Positions 1 through 9,243 of a DNA stretch of 64,000 bases are shown here, in pieces (the stretch's first letter is position 1; every line of letters starts with the position of its first letter). A program made the position numbers and the translations under genes. The stretch lies in assembly GCF_000948415.1 (NCBI RefSeq), contig NZ_JYII01000015.1:62001-126000 (forward strand). The letters run 5' to 3'. Origin of the DNA: Thalassospira sp. HJ. GTDB lineage: Bacteria; Pseudomonadota; Alphaproteobacteria; Rhodospirillales; Thalassospiraceae. The notes beneath the pieces were generated by a model. That model had not been told where the DNA came from. It saw only the letters and a list, made by a program, of their open reading frames with translations, and made no database searches.

Positions 1-2
1 TG

Positions 3-773
3 CACGGATTGCTCCTCGCAGTTCTGTTAGTATTCATGCTCATTAAGAAAACGCGCAAATTTGCAGTGCTTGGCCTAATTATTGTGTGCGGAGCATCGTT
101 GCTGATTACCGTTATTCCAGTTGGAAATATACTGTCGCGCCCTCTCGAAATCCGTTTCAAGAAACCGGAACTTTCACAAATCGAGTTTGCTGGAATAGTC
201 ACTTTGGCCGGGAGCCTTGATCCAGACAGTTACCTAGAACGCGGTGAAATGAATGTGTTGTCGTCCGCTGATCGCATATTCGCAATGCTTCGGTTTGCGA
301 GCCTTTATCCAGATAAACCCGTCCTGTTCACCGGCGGGGATGGAAACCTCACAGAGCGTGAATTTAGTGAAGCGGTCGTTCTTGAAAACTGGTTGGACGA
401 TTCGGGCCTTAAGACACCAAACATGTATTTTGAAGCGCACTCGCGCAACACGCATGAAAACGCAACGAAATCGCTTGAAATGGTTTATCGAGACTGGCCT
501 GAACTTTCCCGAAAGCCATGGGTTCTCATCACTTCGGCGCAACATATGCCACGCGCGGCCGGTGCGTTTCGTCAGGCTGGCTGGAATGTGATCCCGTATC
601 CGGTCGACAGATTCACCTCTGATGAGCTTCATTTAGCAAGTCTTAACGTCTCAGAGGCTATCTACAATCTAGGCCGTGCTTTGCGTGAATGGGTTGGTTT
701 GACCGCCTATTACTGGACCGGTCGAACAGATGCGTGGTTCCCCGGACCGCAAGCACCCGGGGCCGAAAACTGA
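3..773 (+). CDS. YdcF/SanA-like DUF218 membrane protein, 5' end cut by window
   Basis: The frame is open to the left window edge, so the 5' end is missing; the first visible start codon (TTG at 9) is probably internal. The visible N-terminus carries two hydrophobic stretches (about residues 1-12 and 18-40 from position 9), followed by a soluble domain. The domain has the DUF218 pattern GIVTLAGSLDP, then VLFTGGDG, EAHSRNTHENA and WVLITSAQHMPRA, ending near WVGLTAYYWTGRT. Family members (YdcF, SanA, ElyC) act at the inner membrane in envelope or peptidoglycan-precursor homeostasis, but the biochemical activity is poorly defined. The downstream neighbours are cell-wall enzymes, which fits an envelope role. 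Confidence 0.8.
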   Translation, partial: HGLLLAVLLVFMLIKKTRKFAVLGLIIVCGASLLITVIPVGNILSRPLEIRFKKPELSQIEFAGIVTLAGSLDPDSYLERGEMNVLSSADRIFAMLRFASLYPDKPVLFTGGDGNLTEREFSEAVVLENWLDDSGLKTPNMYFEAHSRNTHENATKSLEMVYRDWPELSRKPWVLITSAQHMPRAAGAFRQAGWNVIPYPVDRFTSDELHLASLNVSEAIYNLGRALREWVGLTAYYWTGRTDAWFPGPQAPGAEN

Positions 774-796
774 TTACATGATTGGATGAGGCTTAG

Positions 797-1801
797 ATGA
801 AATTCTGGAAACTGCTTACCGCCGCCTCCGTCGTTGCCGTGATGGCGGCACATGCACCGGCCTTTGCACAGACCGATGAGAAACTTCCAGAATTCACCAC
901 CGAGGGATTTGACGAATGGCTCGTTGAATTCAAGAAGGAAGCCGCAAACAAAGGCATTTCCGATGCAACACTCGAAGTTGCCTTTGCCAATACCCAACCG
1001 ATCCCCAAGGTGATCGAATATGATCGTAGCCAGCCGGAATTCAAACTGACCTTTGAGCAGTATCTTGATCGCGTCGTGCCGCAGTCCCGTGTGAATGAAG
1101 GCCGCCAAAAATACGCGGAAAACCGCGAAATCATTGACGCTGCGGCTAAAAAATACGGCGTCCCGGGCCATTACCTGACCGCTTTCTGGGGCATTGAAAC
1201 CGGATTTGGTCGCTTCACGGGCGGGTATTCGGTTGTTGATTCCCTTGCGACCCTCGCGTTCGAAGGCCGCCGTGCCGAATATTTCCGCAAAGAGCTGATG
1301 AACGCACTGACCATCATCGATGCCGGTCATATCGCACCTGAAAAGATGTCGGGTTCCTGGGCTGGTGCCATGGGGCAAGCGCAGTTCATGCCGTCCACCT
1401 TCCTGAACTATGCGCGTGACGGAAATGGTGATGGCAAAATTGATCTGTGGGGCGCAAAGGAAGATGTATTTGCTTCTGCTGCGAACTATCTCTCGACGGT
1501 TGGCTGGCACGCAGATGAGCGCTGGGGCCGCAAGATTTCCCTGCCGGAAAACTTCGACATGGAGCTCGAAGGCCGCGATATCCGCAAGCCGATTGCTGAA
1601 TGGCAAAAGGTTGGTGTGCGCATGCCGAACGGTTCTGATTTGCCGGCCGCGGACATGGAAGCATCAATTGTCATCGTAAATGACGGTGAAGGTCCGGCAT
1701 ATATGGTTTATAACAACTTCCACACCATCATGCATTGGAACCGCTCGACATACTTCGCGATTGCGGTTGGTACACTGGCCGATAAAATTGCTGGCCGTTA
1801 A
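797..1801 (+). CDS. mltB: Lytic murein transglycosylase B family (GH103)
   Basis: Predicted periplasmic enzyme that cleaves the MurNAc-GlcNAc bond of peptidoglycan, leaving 1,6-anhydroMurNAc. The 334-residue product starts with a signal peptide (to about residue 24, APAFAQ). It carries the family core WGIETGFGRF, in which E134 is the expected catalytic acid, and GAMGQAQFMPSTF at about residues 190-202, then a DGNGDGKIDLW segment. It stops after the catalytic domain without the C-terminal peptidoglycan-binding domain seen in some relatives. No lipobox is visible, so it is probably soluble rather than a lipoprotein. The start is supported by GGATGAGG upstream. It is followed by rlpA, another septal/glycan lytic enzyme. 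Confidence 0.9.
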   Translation: MKFWKLLTAASVVAVMAAHAPAFAQTDEKLPEFTTEGFDEWLVEFKKEAANKGISDATLEVAFANTQPIPKVIEYDRSQPEFKLTFEQYLDRVVPQSRVNEGRQKYAENREIIDAAAKKYGVPGHYLTAFWGIETGFGRFTGGYSVVDSLATLAFEGRRAEYFRKELMNALTIIDAGHIAPEKMSGSWAGAMGQAQFMPSTFLNYARDGNGDGKIDLWGAKEDVFASAANYLSTVGWHADERWGRKISLPENFDMELEGRDIRKPIAEWQKVGVRMPNGSDLPAADMEASIVIVNDGEGPAYMVYNNFHTIMHWNRSTYFAIAVGTLADKIAGR

Positions 1802-1874
1802 CAATATCCGTCCGAACAACGGACTTCATGTCTGAACGAGCATGGACAGAGCATCTACAAGCGGGGACACCTTG

Positions 1875-2918
1875 ATGCCCAAACCAGTAAAAAGTGCCAT
1901 GGCACACCTGCAGACCAAAGGCCGTATTGCCATGGCAGTAGCAGCCTTCGGCGTGTTGTTGGCGGGCTGTGCTGAAACGCAGCTTGCCGTTCATGGCGTC
2001 AAAAGACTGGGCGGGCAGTCGCAACCGGCACAGGTTGGCAATTACAAGATCGGCAATCCCTATGAGATTGCCGGTCAGTGGTACTATCCGGCAGTGGATT
2101 ATGAATATACCGAAACCGGTATCGCATCCTGGTACGGGCCGAAATTCCATGGCAAGAAAACTGCCAATGGTGAAATTTTCGATCAATACGAAGTTTCTGC
2201 CGCCCATCGTACCCTGCCGCTTCCAAGCATCGTTCGCGTGACCAACCTTGAAAACGGCAAGTCCATCAAGGTTCGGGTCAATGACCGCGGACCCTTCGCC
2301 CATGGCCGCATCATTGATATGTCCCGCCGCGCAGCCCAGCTTTTGGGCTTCGAGCGCAAAGGCACAGCCAAGGTCATGGTCGAAGTGATCGAGGCCGAAA
2401 GCCGTCAGATCGCGGCAATCGCGCAAGGCAAAGCCGCACCACAAGTCACTGTCGCAGAACAGAATACCGTCAGTGCCGCTCCGCGCGACGTTGTTGAAAC
2501 CGTGCGCCTTGATGATGGCCCCATCACCGACAGCGGGGAGCCCACAACGTCCCACATCAAACTGACGCCTCCATCCTCACGTGCCAGTGTCGAAACTGCA
2601 CCGCTTGATGGTGTGGTCGAAGAGGCAGCAATTGTCGAAGTCACACCGGTCACGTCGTCCTCGATCTATGTTCAGGCCGGTGCCTTTTCGATCTATGACA
2701 ACGCGCTGAACCTGCGCAATCGCCTTTATGATCTTGCCCCCAGCAAGATCGAACCGATCGACGTGAAAGGCACGACCTTTTACCGTGTGCGCCTTGGTCC
2801 GCTTGAAACCGTGCCCGAAGCAGACATTCTTCTGGAACGGGTGATTGCCACAGGCCAGAATGGTGCGAAAGTTGTTGTCGAGTGCGCGGATGGCGGTTCT
2901 GCAACATCTGGGTGTTGA
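1875..2918 (+). CDS. rlpA: RlpA-type septal lytic transglycosylase, lipoprotein with SPOR domain
   Basis: Predicted outer-membrane lipoprotein that cleaves denuded (stem-peptide-free) glycan at the septum. From the ATG at 1875 the product is 347 residues. A lipobox LLAGC (Cys32) follows a hydrophobic N-terminus. A double-psi beta-barrel domain runs from about ETGIASWYG to RAAQLLGF and includes KVRVNDRGPF. A low-complexity linker is followed by a C-terminal SPOR domain (about the last 75 residues, SSIYVQAGAF to AKVVVEC), which targets denuded septal glycans. An upstream in-frame ATG at 1842 would add 11 residues. I chose 1875 because it gives the more normal lipoprotein signal. Confidence 0.9.
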   Translation: MPKPVKSAMAHLQTKGRIAMAVAAFGVLLAGCAETQLAVHGVKRLGGQSQPAQVGNYKIGNPYEIAGQWYYPAVDYEYTETGIASWYGPKFHGKKTANGEIFDQYEVSAAHRTLPLPSIVRVTNLENGKSIKVRVNDRGPFAHGRIIDMSRRAAQLLGFERKGTAKVMVEVIEAESRQIAAIAQGKAAPQVTVAEQNTVSAAPRDVVETVRLDDGPITDSGEPTTSHIKLTPPSSRASVETAPLDGVVEEAAIVEVTPVTSSSIYVQAGAFSIYDNALNLRNRLYDLAPSKIEPIDVKGTTFYRVRLGPLETVPEADILLERVIATGQNGAKVVVECADGGSATSGC

Positions 2919-3060
2919 TCGAAAAAAGCTGGTTATGCTACCGCTTTAACGCACTGACCATGCGGTGTTGCACAATTCTGCCGAATTTGCGACATAAGCA
3001 AAATAGCGGATACACCGGGTCCCGGTGGTTAGAGAATTTAATTAACAGGGTTTGAATGCC

Positions 3061-4239
3061 ATGACTTTTATGCCGCCAGTTCCGTTCAAAAACACTCTGA
3101 ACCGGGTAGTGGCCGGGGCCGTTATTCTTGGCTCCGTCATGGCAATGTCGATGACTTCCGCAAGCGCACAGGCAATCGAGACCAATGCGCGCGAAGCTTT
3201 CATTATGGATTTTGATACCGGGGCCGTGTTGCTCGACAAGGAAGGGGATACCCTGACCGAGCCAGCCTCGATGACCAAAATGATGACCGTCCATATGCTG
3301 TTCAAGTATATCAAGGACGGTCGTGTTTCCATGGACGACACTTTCCACGTCAGCGAGAAAGCCTGGCGCAAGGGGGGATCGAAAATGTTTGTCGAGGTGA
3401 ACTCCAACGTTTCGGTGTCTGACCTGCTGCACGGTATTATCGTCCAATCCGGCAATGACGCGGCCATCGTGGTTGCCGAAGGCCTTGGCGGCTCGGAAGA
3501 AGCCTTTGCGGAAGCCATGACCGAGGAAGCGCGTGCGATCGGCATGACCAAGTCAGTCTTTAAAAATGCCACCGGTTGGCCGGCAGAAGGACACCTTGTC
3601 ACGGTTCATGATCTAGCGATCCTTGCCCGCGACACCATCCGCAACTTCCCGGATCTTTACGAGCTCTATTCCGTCAAGGAATTTACCTATAACGGCATCC
3701 GCCAGCCAAACCGCAATCCGCTTCTAGGAACCAGTGCCGGCGTTGATGGCCTTAAAACCGGTCATACCGAAACAGCGGGTTACGGCCTTACGGCCTCGGC
3801 CGAGCGCGATGGCCGTCGCCTGATTATCGTTGTCAACGGTTTGGACTCTGTGCGTGAACGTCGCACGGAATCCCAGAAGCTCCTTGATTGGGGTTTCCGC
3901 GAGTTTGATAACTATGACCTGTTTGGCGAAGGTGAAACTGTCAGTTCCGCAAATGTCTGGCTTGGCTCGGAAACCAAGGTTGATCTGGTTGCCGACAAGG
4001 ACATTCTTCTGACCCTGCCGCGCAGTGCAAGCCGCGACATGAAGGTTTCGGTCGTTTATGACGGACCGGTACCGGCCCCGATCACACAGGGCGATCAGAT
4101 CGCAACGCTCAAGGTCGAAGTTCCCGATCAGGACACCATTGAGTTCCCGCTTTATGCCGCACATGATGTCGGACGCCTTGGCTTTGTCGGCCGCATCGGT
4201 GCTGCAATCAAATACCTTCTCTGGGGGGCAAACGGGTGA
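3061..4239 (+). CDS. D-alanyl-D-alanine carboxypeptidase (PBP5/6, DacF-like)
   Basis: Low-molecular-weight penicillin-binding protein that trims the terminal D-Ala from peptidoglycan pentapeptides. The 392-residue product has a signal peptide ending near SASAQA. It shows the three serine-protease-like motifs in order: SMTK at residues 70-73 (nucleophile Ser70, Lys73), SGN at 130-132 and KTG at 232-234. A PBP5 C-terminal domain follows (about 280-390) and ends in a short amphipathic tail that probably attaches the protein to the membrane. A TTG at 3052 is also in frame, but the ACAGGG sequence is spaced correctly only for the ATG at 3061. The stop overlaps the GTG start of tmk by 4 bp. Confidence 0.92.
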   Translation: MTFMPPVPFKNTLNRVVAGAVILGSVMAMSMTSASAQAIETNAREAFIMDFDTGAVLLDKEGDTLTEPASMTKMMTVHMLFKYIKDGRVSMDDTFHVSEKAWRKGGSKMFVEVNSNVSVSDLLHGIIVQSGNDAAIVVAEGLGGSEEAFAEAMTEEARAIGMTKSVFKNATGWPAEGHLVTVHDLAILARDTIRNFPDLYELYSVKEFTYNGIRQPNRNPLLGTSAGVDGLKTGHTETAGYGLTASAERDGRRLIIVVNGLDSVRERRTESQKLLDWGFREFDNYDLFGEGETVSSANVWLGSETKVDLVADKDILLTLPRSASRDMKVSVVYDGPVPAPITQGDQIATLKVEVPDQDTIEFPLYAAHDVGRLGFVGRIGAAIKYLLWGANG

Positions 4240-4892
4240 CATCGAAGCCCGGTTTGTTCATCAGTTTTGAAGGCGGTGAAGGCAGCGGCAAATCCACCCA
4301 GATACGCCGTCTGGAAAAATGGTTTCGCGATCAGGGCAAGGATGTTGTGGTCACACGCGAACCTGGCGGATCGCCAGGTGCAGAGGAAATCCGCAACCTT
4401 CTTCTGACCGGGGATCCGGGCCGTTGGGATGCCGTCACAGAAGCACTATTGATGTTCGCATCGCGCCGCGATCATGTTGAGCGGACCATTCGCCCGGCCC
4501 TTAATGACGGCAAGGTTGTTCTCTGTGATCGATTTGCCGATTCATCGGTGGCCTATCAGGGCTACGGGCATGGCCTTGGCGCGGAATATATACGCAACCT
4601 CTGGAAGCTTGCGATTGGTGACTTCAAGCCCGATCTGACCCTGATTTTTGATCTGCCGATTGAGCTTGGCCTTGAGCGCGCCGGGGCACGTTTTGCCAAT
4701 GTCAGCGCTGCCGAGGATCGCTTTGAACGTATGGGCCTGGAATTTCATCAACGCCTGCGCGATGGTTTCCGCGAAATTGCATCCGATGAAGCCGAGCGCT
4801 GCACCGTCATTGACGCCAGCGGTGACGTTGAGGCCGTCAGTGCACGCGTGATTGCCGCTGTGCAAAGCCGAATTGCCGGGCAGGGGGCCTGA
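4236..4892 (+). CDS. tmk: Thymidylate kinase (dTMP kinase)
   Basis: Phosphorylates dTMP to dTDP for DNA synthesis. The 218-residue cytosolic product has the P-loop GGEGSGKST near residues 13-21, the dTMP-binding REPGGSPGAEEIR segment, and the DRFADSSVAYQGYG motif. Length is normal for the family. Translation begins at GTG 4236, overlapping the preceding stop by 4 bp, and a G-rich run (TGGGGGG) upstream can serve as ribosome binding site, so coupling with the carboxypeptidase gene is likely. It is the second gene of a continuous plus-strand operon running to about 9243. Confidence 0.96.
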   Translation: MTSKPGLFISFEGGEGSGKSTQIRRLEKWFRDQGKDVVVTREPGGSPGAEEIRNLLLTGDPGRWDAVTEALLMFASRRDHVERTIRPALNDGKVVLCDRFADSSVAYQGYGHGLGAEYIRNLWKLAIGDFKPDLTLIFDLPIELGLERAGARFANVSAAEDRFERMGLEFHQRLRDGFREIASDEAERCTVIDASGDVEAVSARVIAAVQSRIAGQGA

Positions 4893-4899
4893 ACTCGAT

Positions 4900-6006
4900 A
4901 TGGCCAAGGACGACCTTCCCGAAGAAGAAAACCCGTTTGAACCCCGCCGTAATGACGCGCTTCTGGGGCATGAAGAGGCCGAAAAGGTCATTCTCGATGC
5001 CTGGAACAGCAAACGCATGCATCATGCCTGGTTGCTGTGCGGCCCCAAAGGGATCGGCAAGGCGACACTGGCCTATCGCATGGCGCGCTTTATCCTGTCT
5101 GGCGGCGGCCAAAATGGCGGTGCGGGGCTGTTTGGCGATCAGAGTGATGGCCTTTATGTTGATCCCGAAGATCCGGTCGCACGGCGTATTGCCGGTGGCG
5201 GGCACGGTGATCTCAAGGTTGTTGAACGCCAGTACGATGACAAGAAAAAGCGCCTGCAGGGTGAAATCACGGTGGCCAATGTGCGTACTGTTGGAAATTT
5301 CATGTCCAAGACCTCTGCCGAGGGGGGCTGGCGAATTGTTATTGTCGATGCGGCTGATGAGCTGAACCGCAACGCGGCCAACGCAATCCTCAAGGTTCTC
5401 GAAGAACCGCCATCAAACGCGATGATGATCCTGATTGCGCATCACCCGGGGCGGCTGTTGCCAACCATACGCTCGCGCTGCCGGCGCCTTAACCTTGGTC
5501 CGCTTGAAGATTATCAGGTTGTCGATCTTCTGGGTCGCTATTGCCCGGAGATGGACCTTGGTGCGCGGGACGCGCTATCTGGTCTGGCAGAGGGCAGCAT
5601 CGGGCGCGCGCTTCAACTTCATGATGTTGGCGGGTTGGAGCTTTATACTGAGCTTGTCGATATCATCGCGGCACTGCCCAGCGCAGATGTCGCAGCCCAG
5701 CACAAGTTTGCGGAACGATTTTCACCCGCTGACAAGGATGCAGCCTTTGCCACCATCACCGAACTTCTGCATTGGTGGCTTGCCCGCATGATCCGCTTTG
5801 CCGCCACAGGGCAGGCGCCCCGCGAGGTCGTTGAGGGCGAATTGCCCGCCATGCAACGTATGGCAGCCGCGCAACCGCTTGATCAATGGCTGGAGGTATG
5901 GGAAAAGATCAACGAACTGATGGGCGCGACCCGCGGTTTGCATCTTGATCGCAAGCAGGCCTTGTTGAATGCATTCTTCATGCTTGAAGAAACCATGCGA
6001 ACCTGA
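4900..6006 (+). CDS. holB: DNA polymerase III subunit delta prime
   Basis: Clamp-loader subunit that helps load the beta clamp at primed sites. From the ATG at 4900 (7 bp after tmk) the product is 368 residues. It shows an AAA+ fold with a Walker A-like GPKGIGKATL, a DAADELNRNAANAILKVLEEPP segment, and the SRC-type sensor I sequence IRSRCRRL. An acidic/proline N-terminal extension (DDLPEEENPFEPRRND) precedes the AAA+ module, as in alphaproteobacterial homologues. The frame extends upstream into tmk, but 4900 is the first ATG outside the upstream gene and gives the usual N-terminus. Confidence 0.95.
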   Translation: MAKDDLPEEENPFEPRRNDALLGHEEAEKVILDAWNSKRMHHAWLLCGPKGIGKATLAYRMARFILSGGGQNGGAGLFGDQSDGLYVDPEDPVARRIAGGGHGDLKVVERQYDDKKKRLQGEITVANVRTVGNFMSKTSAEGGWRIVIVDAADELNRNAANAILKVLEEPPSNAMMILIAHHPGRLLPTIRSRCRRLNLGPLEDYQVVDLLGRYCPEMDLGARDALSGLAEGSIGRALQLHDVGGLELYTELVDIIAALPSADVAAQHKFAERFSPADKDAAFATITELLHWWLARMIRFAATGQAPREVVEGELPAMQRMAAAQPLDQWLEVWEKINELMGATRGLHLDRKQALLNAFFMLEETMRT

Positions 6007-6092
6007 CATCACTGCCCACATACCGAAATTATGACCATCACGGCCCATTTCGGGCCGTTTTGTTTCACGACTTGCGCGAAGGATTTGCGATC

Positions 6093-7658
6093 ATGACCGG
6101 GCACAAACAGCCCTATTACATCACGACACCGATCTATTACGTCAATGACAAGCCCCATATCGGCCATGCCTATACCACGCTTGCCTGTGACGTTCTGGCC
6201 CGCTTCAAGCGCCTGGACGGTTATGACGTGATGTTCCTGACCGGAACCGATGAACATGGTCAGAAGGTCGACAAATCGGCCGCGGCCAAGGGCATTGATC
6301 CGCAAACCTTCACCGATCAGGTGTCGCAGAACTTCCGCGATCTGGCCGTTCACATGAATTATTCGAATGATGACTTCATTCGCACCACGGAAGAACGTCA
6401 CAAGAAGGCCTGCCAGGCGCTTTGGAATACATTGCTTGAAAAGGGCGAGATTTATCTTGGTTCCTATGATGGCTGGTACTCGGTCCGGGATGAGGCGTTT
6501 TACGCCGAAAAGGAACTGATCGAAAAAGACGGCGAAAAAATCGCGCCGACCGGTGCACCGGTCGAGTGGGTGTCAGAGCCGAGCTATTTCTTCAAGCTTT
6601 CTGCCTGGCGCGACCGTCTGCTGGAATTCTATGAGCAGAACCCGGATTTCATCGCACCGCAGTCGCGCCGTAACGAAGTGATCAGCTTTGTGAAGGGCGG
6701 CATGCATGATCTTTCGGTCTCACGCACCAGTTTCAAATGGGGCGTTCCGGTCCCGGGTGATGAAGATCATGTCATGTATGTCTGGCTGGATGCGCTGACC
6801 AACTATCTGACCGCCATTGGCTATCCCGATGCGGATCCGGCCAAGCTTGAAAAATACTGGCCGGCAGACCTTCATATGGTCGGCAAGGATATCCTGCGCT
6901 TCCACGCCGTTTATTGGCCGGCATTCTTGCTGGCAGCTGGTATTCAGCCGCCCAAGCGAGTCTTTGCCCATGGCTGGTGGACCAACGAAGGTCAGAAGAT
7001 CTCCAAATCGATCGGCAACGTCATTGATCCATACGATCTGACAGAAAAATACGGTCTGGATCAGACGCGTTACTTCCTGATGCGCGAAGTGCCGTTTGGC
7101 AATGATGGCGACTTTGCCCATCGTGCCATGGTCAACCGCATGAACAGCGAACTGGCCAATGACCTTGGCAATATGTGCCAGCGCGTGTTGTCGATGATCC
7201 ACAAGAACTGCAACGCGGCTATCCCGACACCAGGCGCGTTTACCGATGCAGACAAGGAAATCCTCGGCAAGGCGCATGGCATGCTTGATACCGTGCGTCC
7301 GCTGTTTGACGAACAGGCCTTTAACAAGGGGCTTGAAGCGATCTGGAGCCTTGTTGGCGATGCCAACCGCTATGTCGATGAAATGGCGCCATGGGGCCTG
7401 AAAAAAACCGATCCGGCACGCATGGAGACGGTTCTCTATGTTCTGGCCGAAATCATTCGCCATGTCGGTATTCTTGTTCAGCCGATCATGCCGGACTCGG
7501 CTGCGAAGATCCTTGATCTTCTGGTGCTGGGCGATGATCAGCGTGGCTTTGAAGCACTTGGCCCGGACAATGCCCTCAAACCGGGTTCGGAAATTCCGAA
7601 ACCGGCCGGTGTCTTCCCGCGCTATGTCGAGACCGAAGACGAAGGAGAGAAGGCATGA
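6093..7658 (+). CDS. metG: Methionyl-tRNA synthetase
   Basis: Charges tRNA-Met with methionine. The 521-residue class I synthetase has the HIGH signature PHIGHAYTT at residues 21-29 and the KMSKS-type motif KISKSIGN preceding DPYDLTEKYG. The GRDG/VGKD-type ILRFHAVYWPAFL core is also visible. There is no C-terminal tRNA-binding (Arc1p-like) extension, so this is the short, single-body form common in alphaproteobacteria. The ATG at 6093 is preceded by GAAGGA; a TTG at 6060 in frame would add 11 residues with no Shine-Dalgarno. The stop overlaps the tatD start (ATGA). Confidence 0.96.
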   Translation: MTGHKQPYYITTPIYYVNDKPHIGHAYTTLACDVLARFKRLDGYDVMFLTGTDEHGQKVDKSAAAKGIDPQTFTDQVSQNFRDLAVHMNYSNDDFIRTTEERHKKACQALWNTLLEKGEIYLGSYDGWYSVRDEAFYAEKELIEKDGEKIAPTGAPVEWVSEPSYFFKLSAWRDRLLEFYEQNPDFIAPQSRRNEVISFVKGGMHDLSVSRTSFKWGVPVPGDEDHVMYVWLDALTNYLTAIGYPDADPAKLEKYWPADLHMVGKDILRFHAVYWPAFLLAAGIQPPKRVFAHGWWTNEGQKISKSIGNVIDPYDLTEKYGLDQTRYFLMREVPFGNDGDFAHRAMVNRMNSELANDLGNMCQRVLSMIHKNCNAAIPTPGAFTDADKEILGKAHGMLDTVRPLFDEQAFNKGLEAIWSLVGDANRYVDEMAPWGLKKTDPARMETVLYVLAEIIRHVGILVQPIMPDSAAKILDLLVLGDDQRGFEALGPDNALKPGSEIPKPAGVFPRYVETEDEGEKA

Positions 7659-8467
7659 ATGTCGCCCTTGTCGACAGCCACTGCCATCTGGACTATCCGC
7701 AATTCTCCGATGATCTGAGCGGAACGCTTGCGCGCGCCAAAAATGCCGGTGTCGGCATGATGGTCAGCATCGGCGTCAAACTGACGACCTTTGACAAGGT
7801 TCGCGCGGTTGCCGAGCAATCCGATCATATCTATTGCACGATTGGCGTTCATCCACACGAAGCCGGCGAGGAGGGGCTTTCAAGCCCCGATGCCCTGATC
7901 GCAAAGGCATCCGATCCCAAAGTCATCGGCATTGGCGAAAGCGGACTGGATTATTTCTATGACAACTCCCCGCGCGATGCGCAGCAGGAAAGCTTCCGGG
8001 CACATATCGCGGCATGTCGTGAAACCGGTTTGCCCTTGATCGTGCATACGCGCGACGCAGACGATGACACGATGGATATTCTTGAAGAAGAGTATGAAAA
8101 GGGGGCGTTTACCGGCGTCATTCACTGTTTTTCTAGTTCGGCCATGCTGGCACAGCGGGCGCTCAAGATCGGGTTCTATATTTCCTGTTCGGGTATTATT
8201 ACCTTCAATTCAGCCAAGGAAATCCGCGCAGCACTTGAAGATGTGCCGCTGGACCGGTTGTTGGTGGAAACCGATGCGCCGTATCTGGCACCAGTGCCCA
8301 AACGTGGCAAACCGAACGAACCCAGCTATGTCGCACACACAGCTGCCAAACTGGCAGAAATCAAGGGCGTTACTGTCGGAGAGATCACACAGATTACGAC
8401 CGATAACTTCTTCACACTGTTCACAAAGGCAGATCGTAGAAATCTGCTGGCGCTGGGAGCTGAGTAA
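7655..8467 (+). CDS. tatD: TatD family metal-dependent hydrolase (DNase-type)
   Basis: Metal-dependent hydrolase of the TatD/YcfH family, associated with 3'-5' exonuclease and DNA or RNA quality-control activity. The 270-residue product shows the TIM-barrel metal ligands DSHCHLDY, GESGLDY, HTRDADDDT, HCFSSS and ETDAPYLAP. It starts 4 bp inside metG (ATGA overlap), the conserved metG-tatD-MBL order found in many proteobacteria, and is followed after 2 bp by the MBL hydrolase. Confidence 0.92.
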   Translation: MNVALVDSHCHLDYPQFSDDLSGTLARAKNAGVGMMVSIGVKLTTFDKVRAVAEQSDHIYCTIGVHPHEAGEEGLSSPDALIAKASDPKVIGIGESGLDYFYDNSPRDAQQESFRAHIAACRETGLPLIVHTRDADDDTMDILEEEYEKGAFTGVIHCFSSSAMLAQRALKIGFYISCSGIITFNSAKEIRAALEDVPLDRLLVETDAPYLAPVPKRGKPNEPSYVAHTAAKLAEIKGVTVGEITQITTDNFFTLFTKADRRNLLALGAE

Positions 8468-8469
8468 CG

Positions 8470-9243
8470 GTGACCAAAGTAACCATCCTTGGCTGCGGCT
8501 CCTCAAACGGTGTGCCATCGGTTGGCCTTGGATGGGGCAAGTGTGACCCGGACAACCCGAAAAACCGGCGTTTGCGAAGCTCGATCCTGATTGAGGAAGC
8601 CGGCAAGAAGATCCTTGTCGATGTAACGCCGGATTTTCGTCAGCAGGCATTAACGCACAATATCAACCATGTTGATGCGATCCTGTTTACCCATTCGCAT
8701 GCAGATCACGTGCATGGCATTGATGATGTGCGCTGGCTGAATGTCGCGATGGAACGTCCGATCGATATCTATGCCAATGCGCAGACGATCTCGGACATTG
8801 ATCATCGCTTCAATTACGTCTTCACGCCGCTGCCGGAAGGCGTTGAGTTCTATTTCAAGCCGGTTTTGATCCCGCATGTCATCACAGGATCGATCACGCC
8901 AGCAGGGGTCCCGATAACGGTTTTCTCCCAAGATCACGGTTATGGCGAGACACTGGGCTTTAAAATAGGGAAGTTTGCCTATTCAACCGATGTGGTGGAA
9001 TTCCCCGAAGACTCCAAACAGCATCTCTATGATCTGGATGTCTGGGTGGTGGATTGCTTGCGCCATCGTCCACACAACACGCATGCACATCTCGAAAAAC
9101 TTCTGGGCTGGGTCGAGGAATTCAAACCCAAGCAAGTCTACATGACCCACATGAGCATCCAGTTCGACTACGCACAGGCGATGGCCGATACGCCAGATAA
9201 CGTCGAACCGGCTTATGACGGCCAGGTTATTGAAGTGAATTAA
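8470..9243 (+). CDS. MBL-fold metal-dependent hydrolase (PhnP/YcbJ-like)
   Basis: Metallo-beta-lactamase-fold hydrolase of 257 residues starting with GTG at 8470. The metal site is clear: FTHSHADHVHGIDDVR, then DHGYGETLGFKI, VDCLRHRPHNTHAH and YMTHMS. The N-terminal GCGSSNGVPSVG and the KNRRLRSS segment are typical of the PhnP-like subfamily that hydrolyses cyclic phosphodiesters or nucleotide-like substrates. There is no phosphonate cluster here, and the actual substrate is unknown. It is the last gene of the housekeeping operon. Confidence 0.85.
   Translation: MTKVTILGCGSSNGVPSVGLGWGKCDPDNPKNRRLRSSILIEEAGKKILVDVTPDFRQQALTHNINHVDAILFTHSHADHVHGIDDVRWLNVAMERPIDIYANAQTISDIDHRFNYVFTPLPEGVEFYFKPVLIPHVITGSITPAGVPITVFSQDHGYGETLGFKIGKFAYSTDVVEFPEDSKQHLYDLDVWVVDCLRHRPHNTHAHLEKLLGWVEEFKPKQVYMTHMSIQFDYAQAMADTPDNVEPAYDGQVIEVN

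Noticed and set aside
1728-2555. A 275-residue minus-strand open frame over mltB/rlpA
   Set aside because: It is antisense to the well-supported RlpA coding region and has no recognisable domain.
2919-3060. Possible terminator or small RNA between rlpA and the carboxypeptidase gene
   Set aside because: No stem followed by a T-tract could be found.
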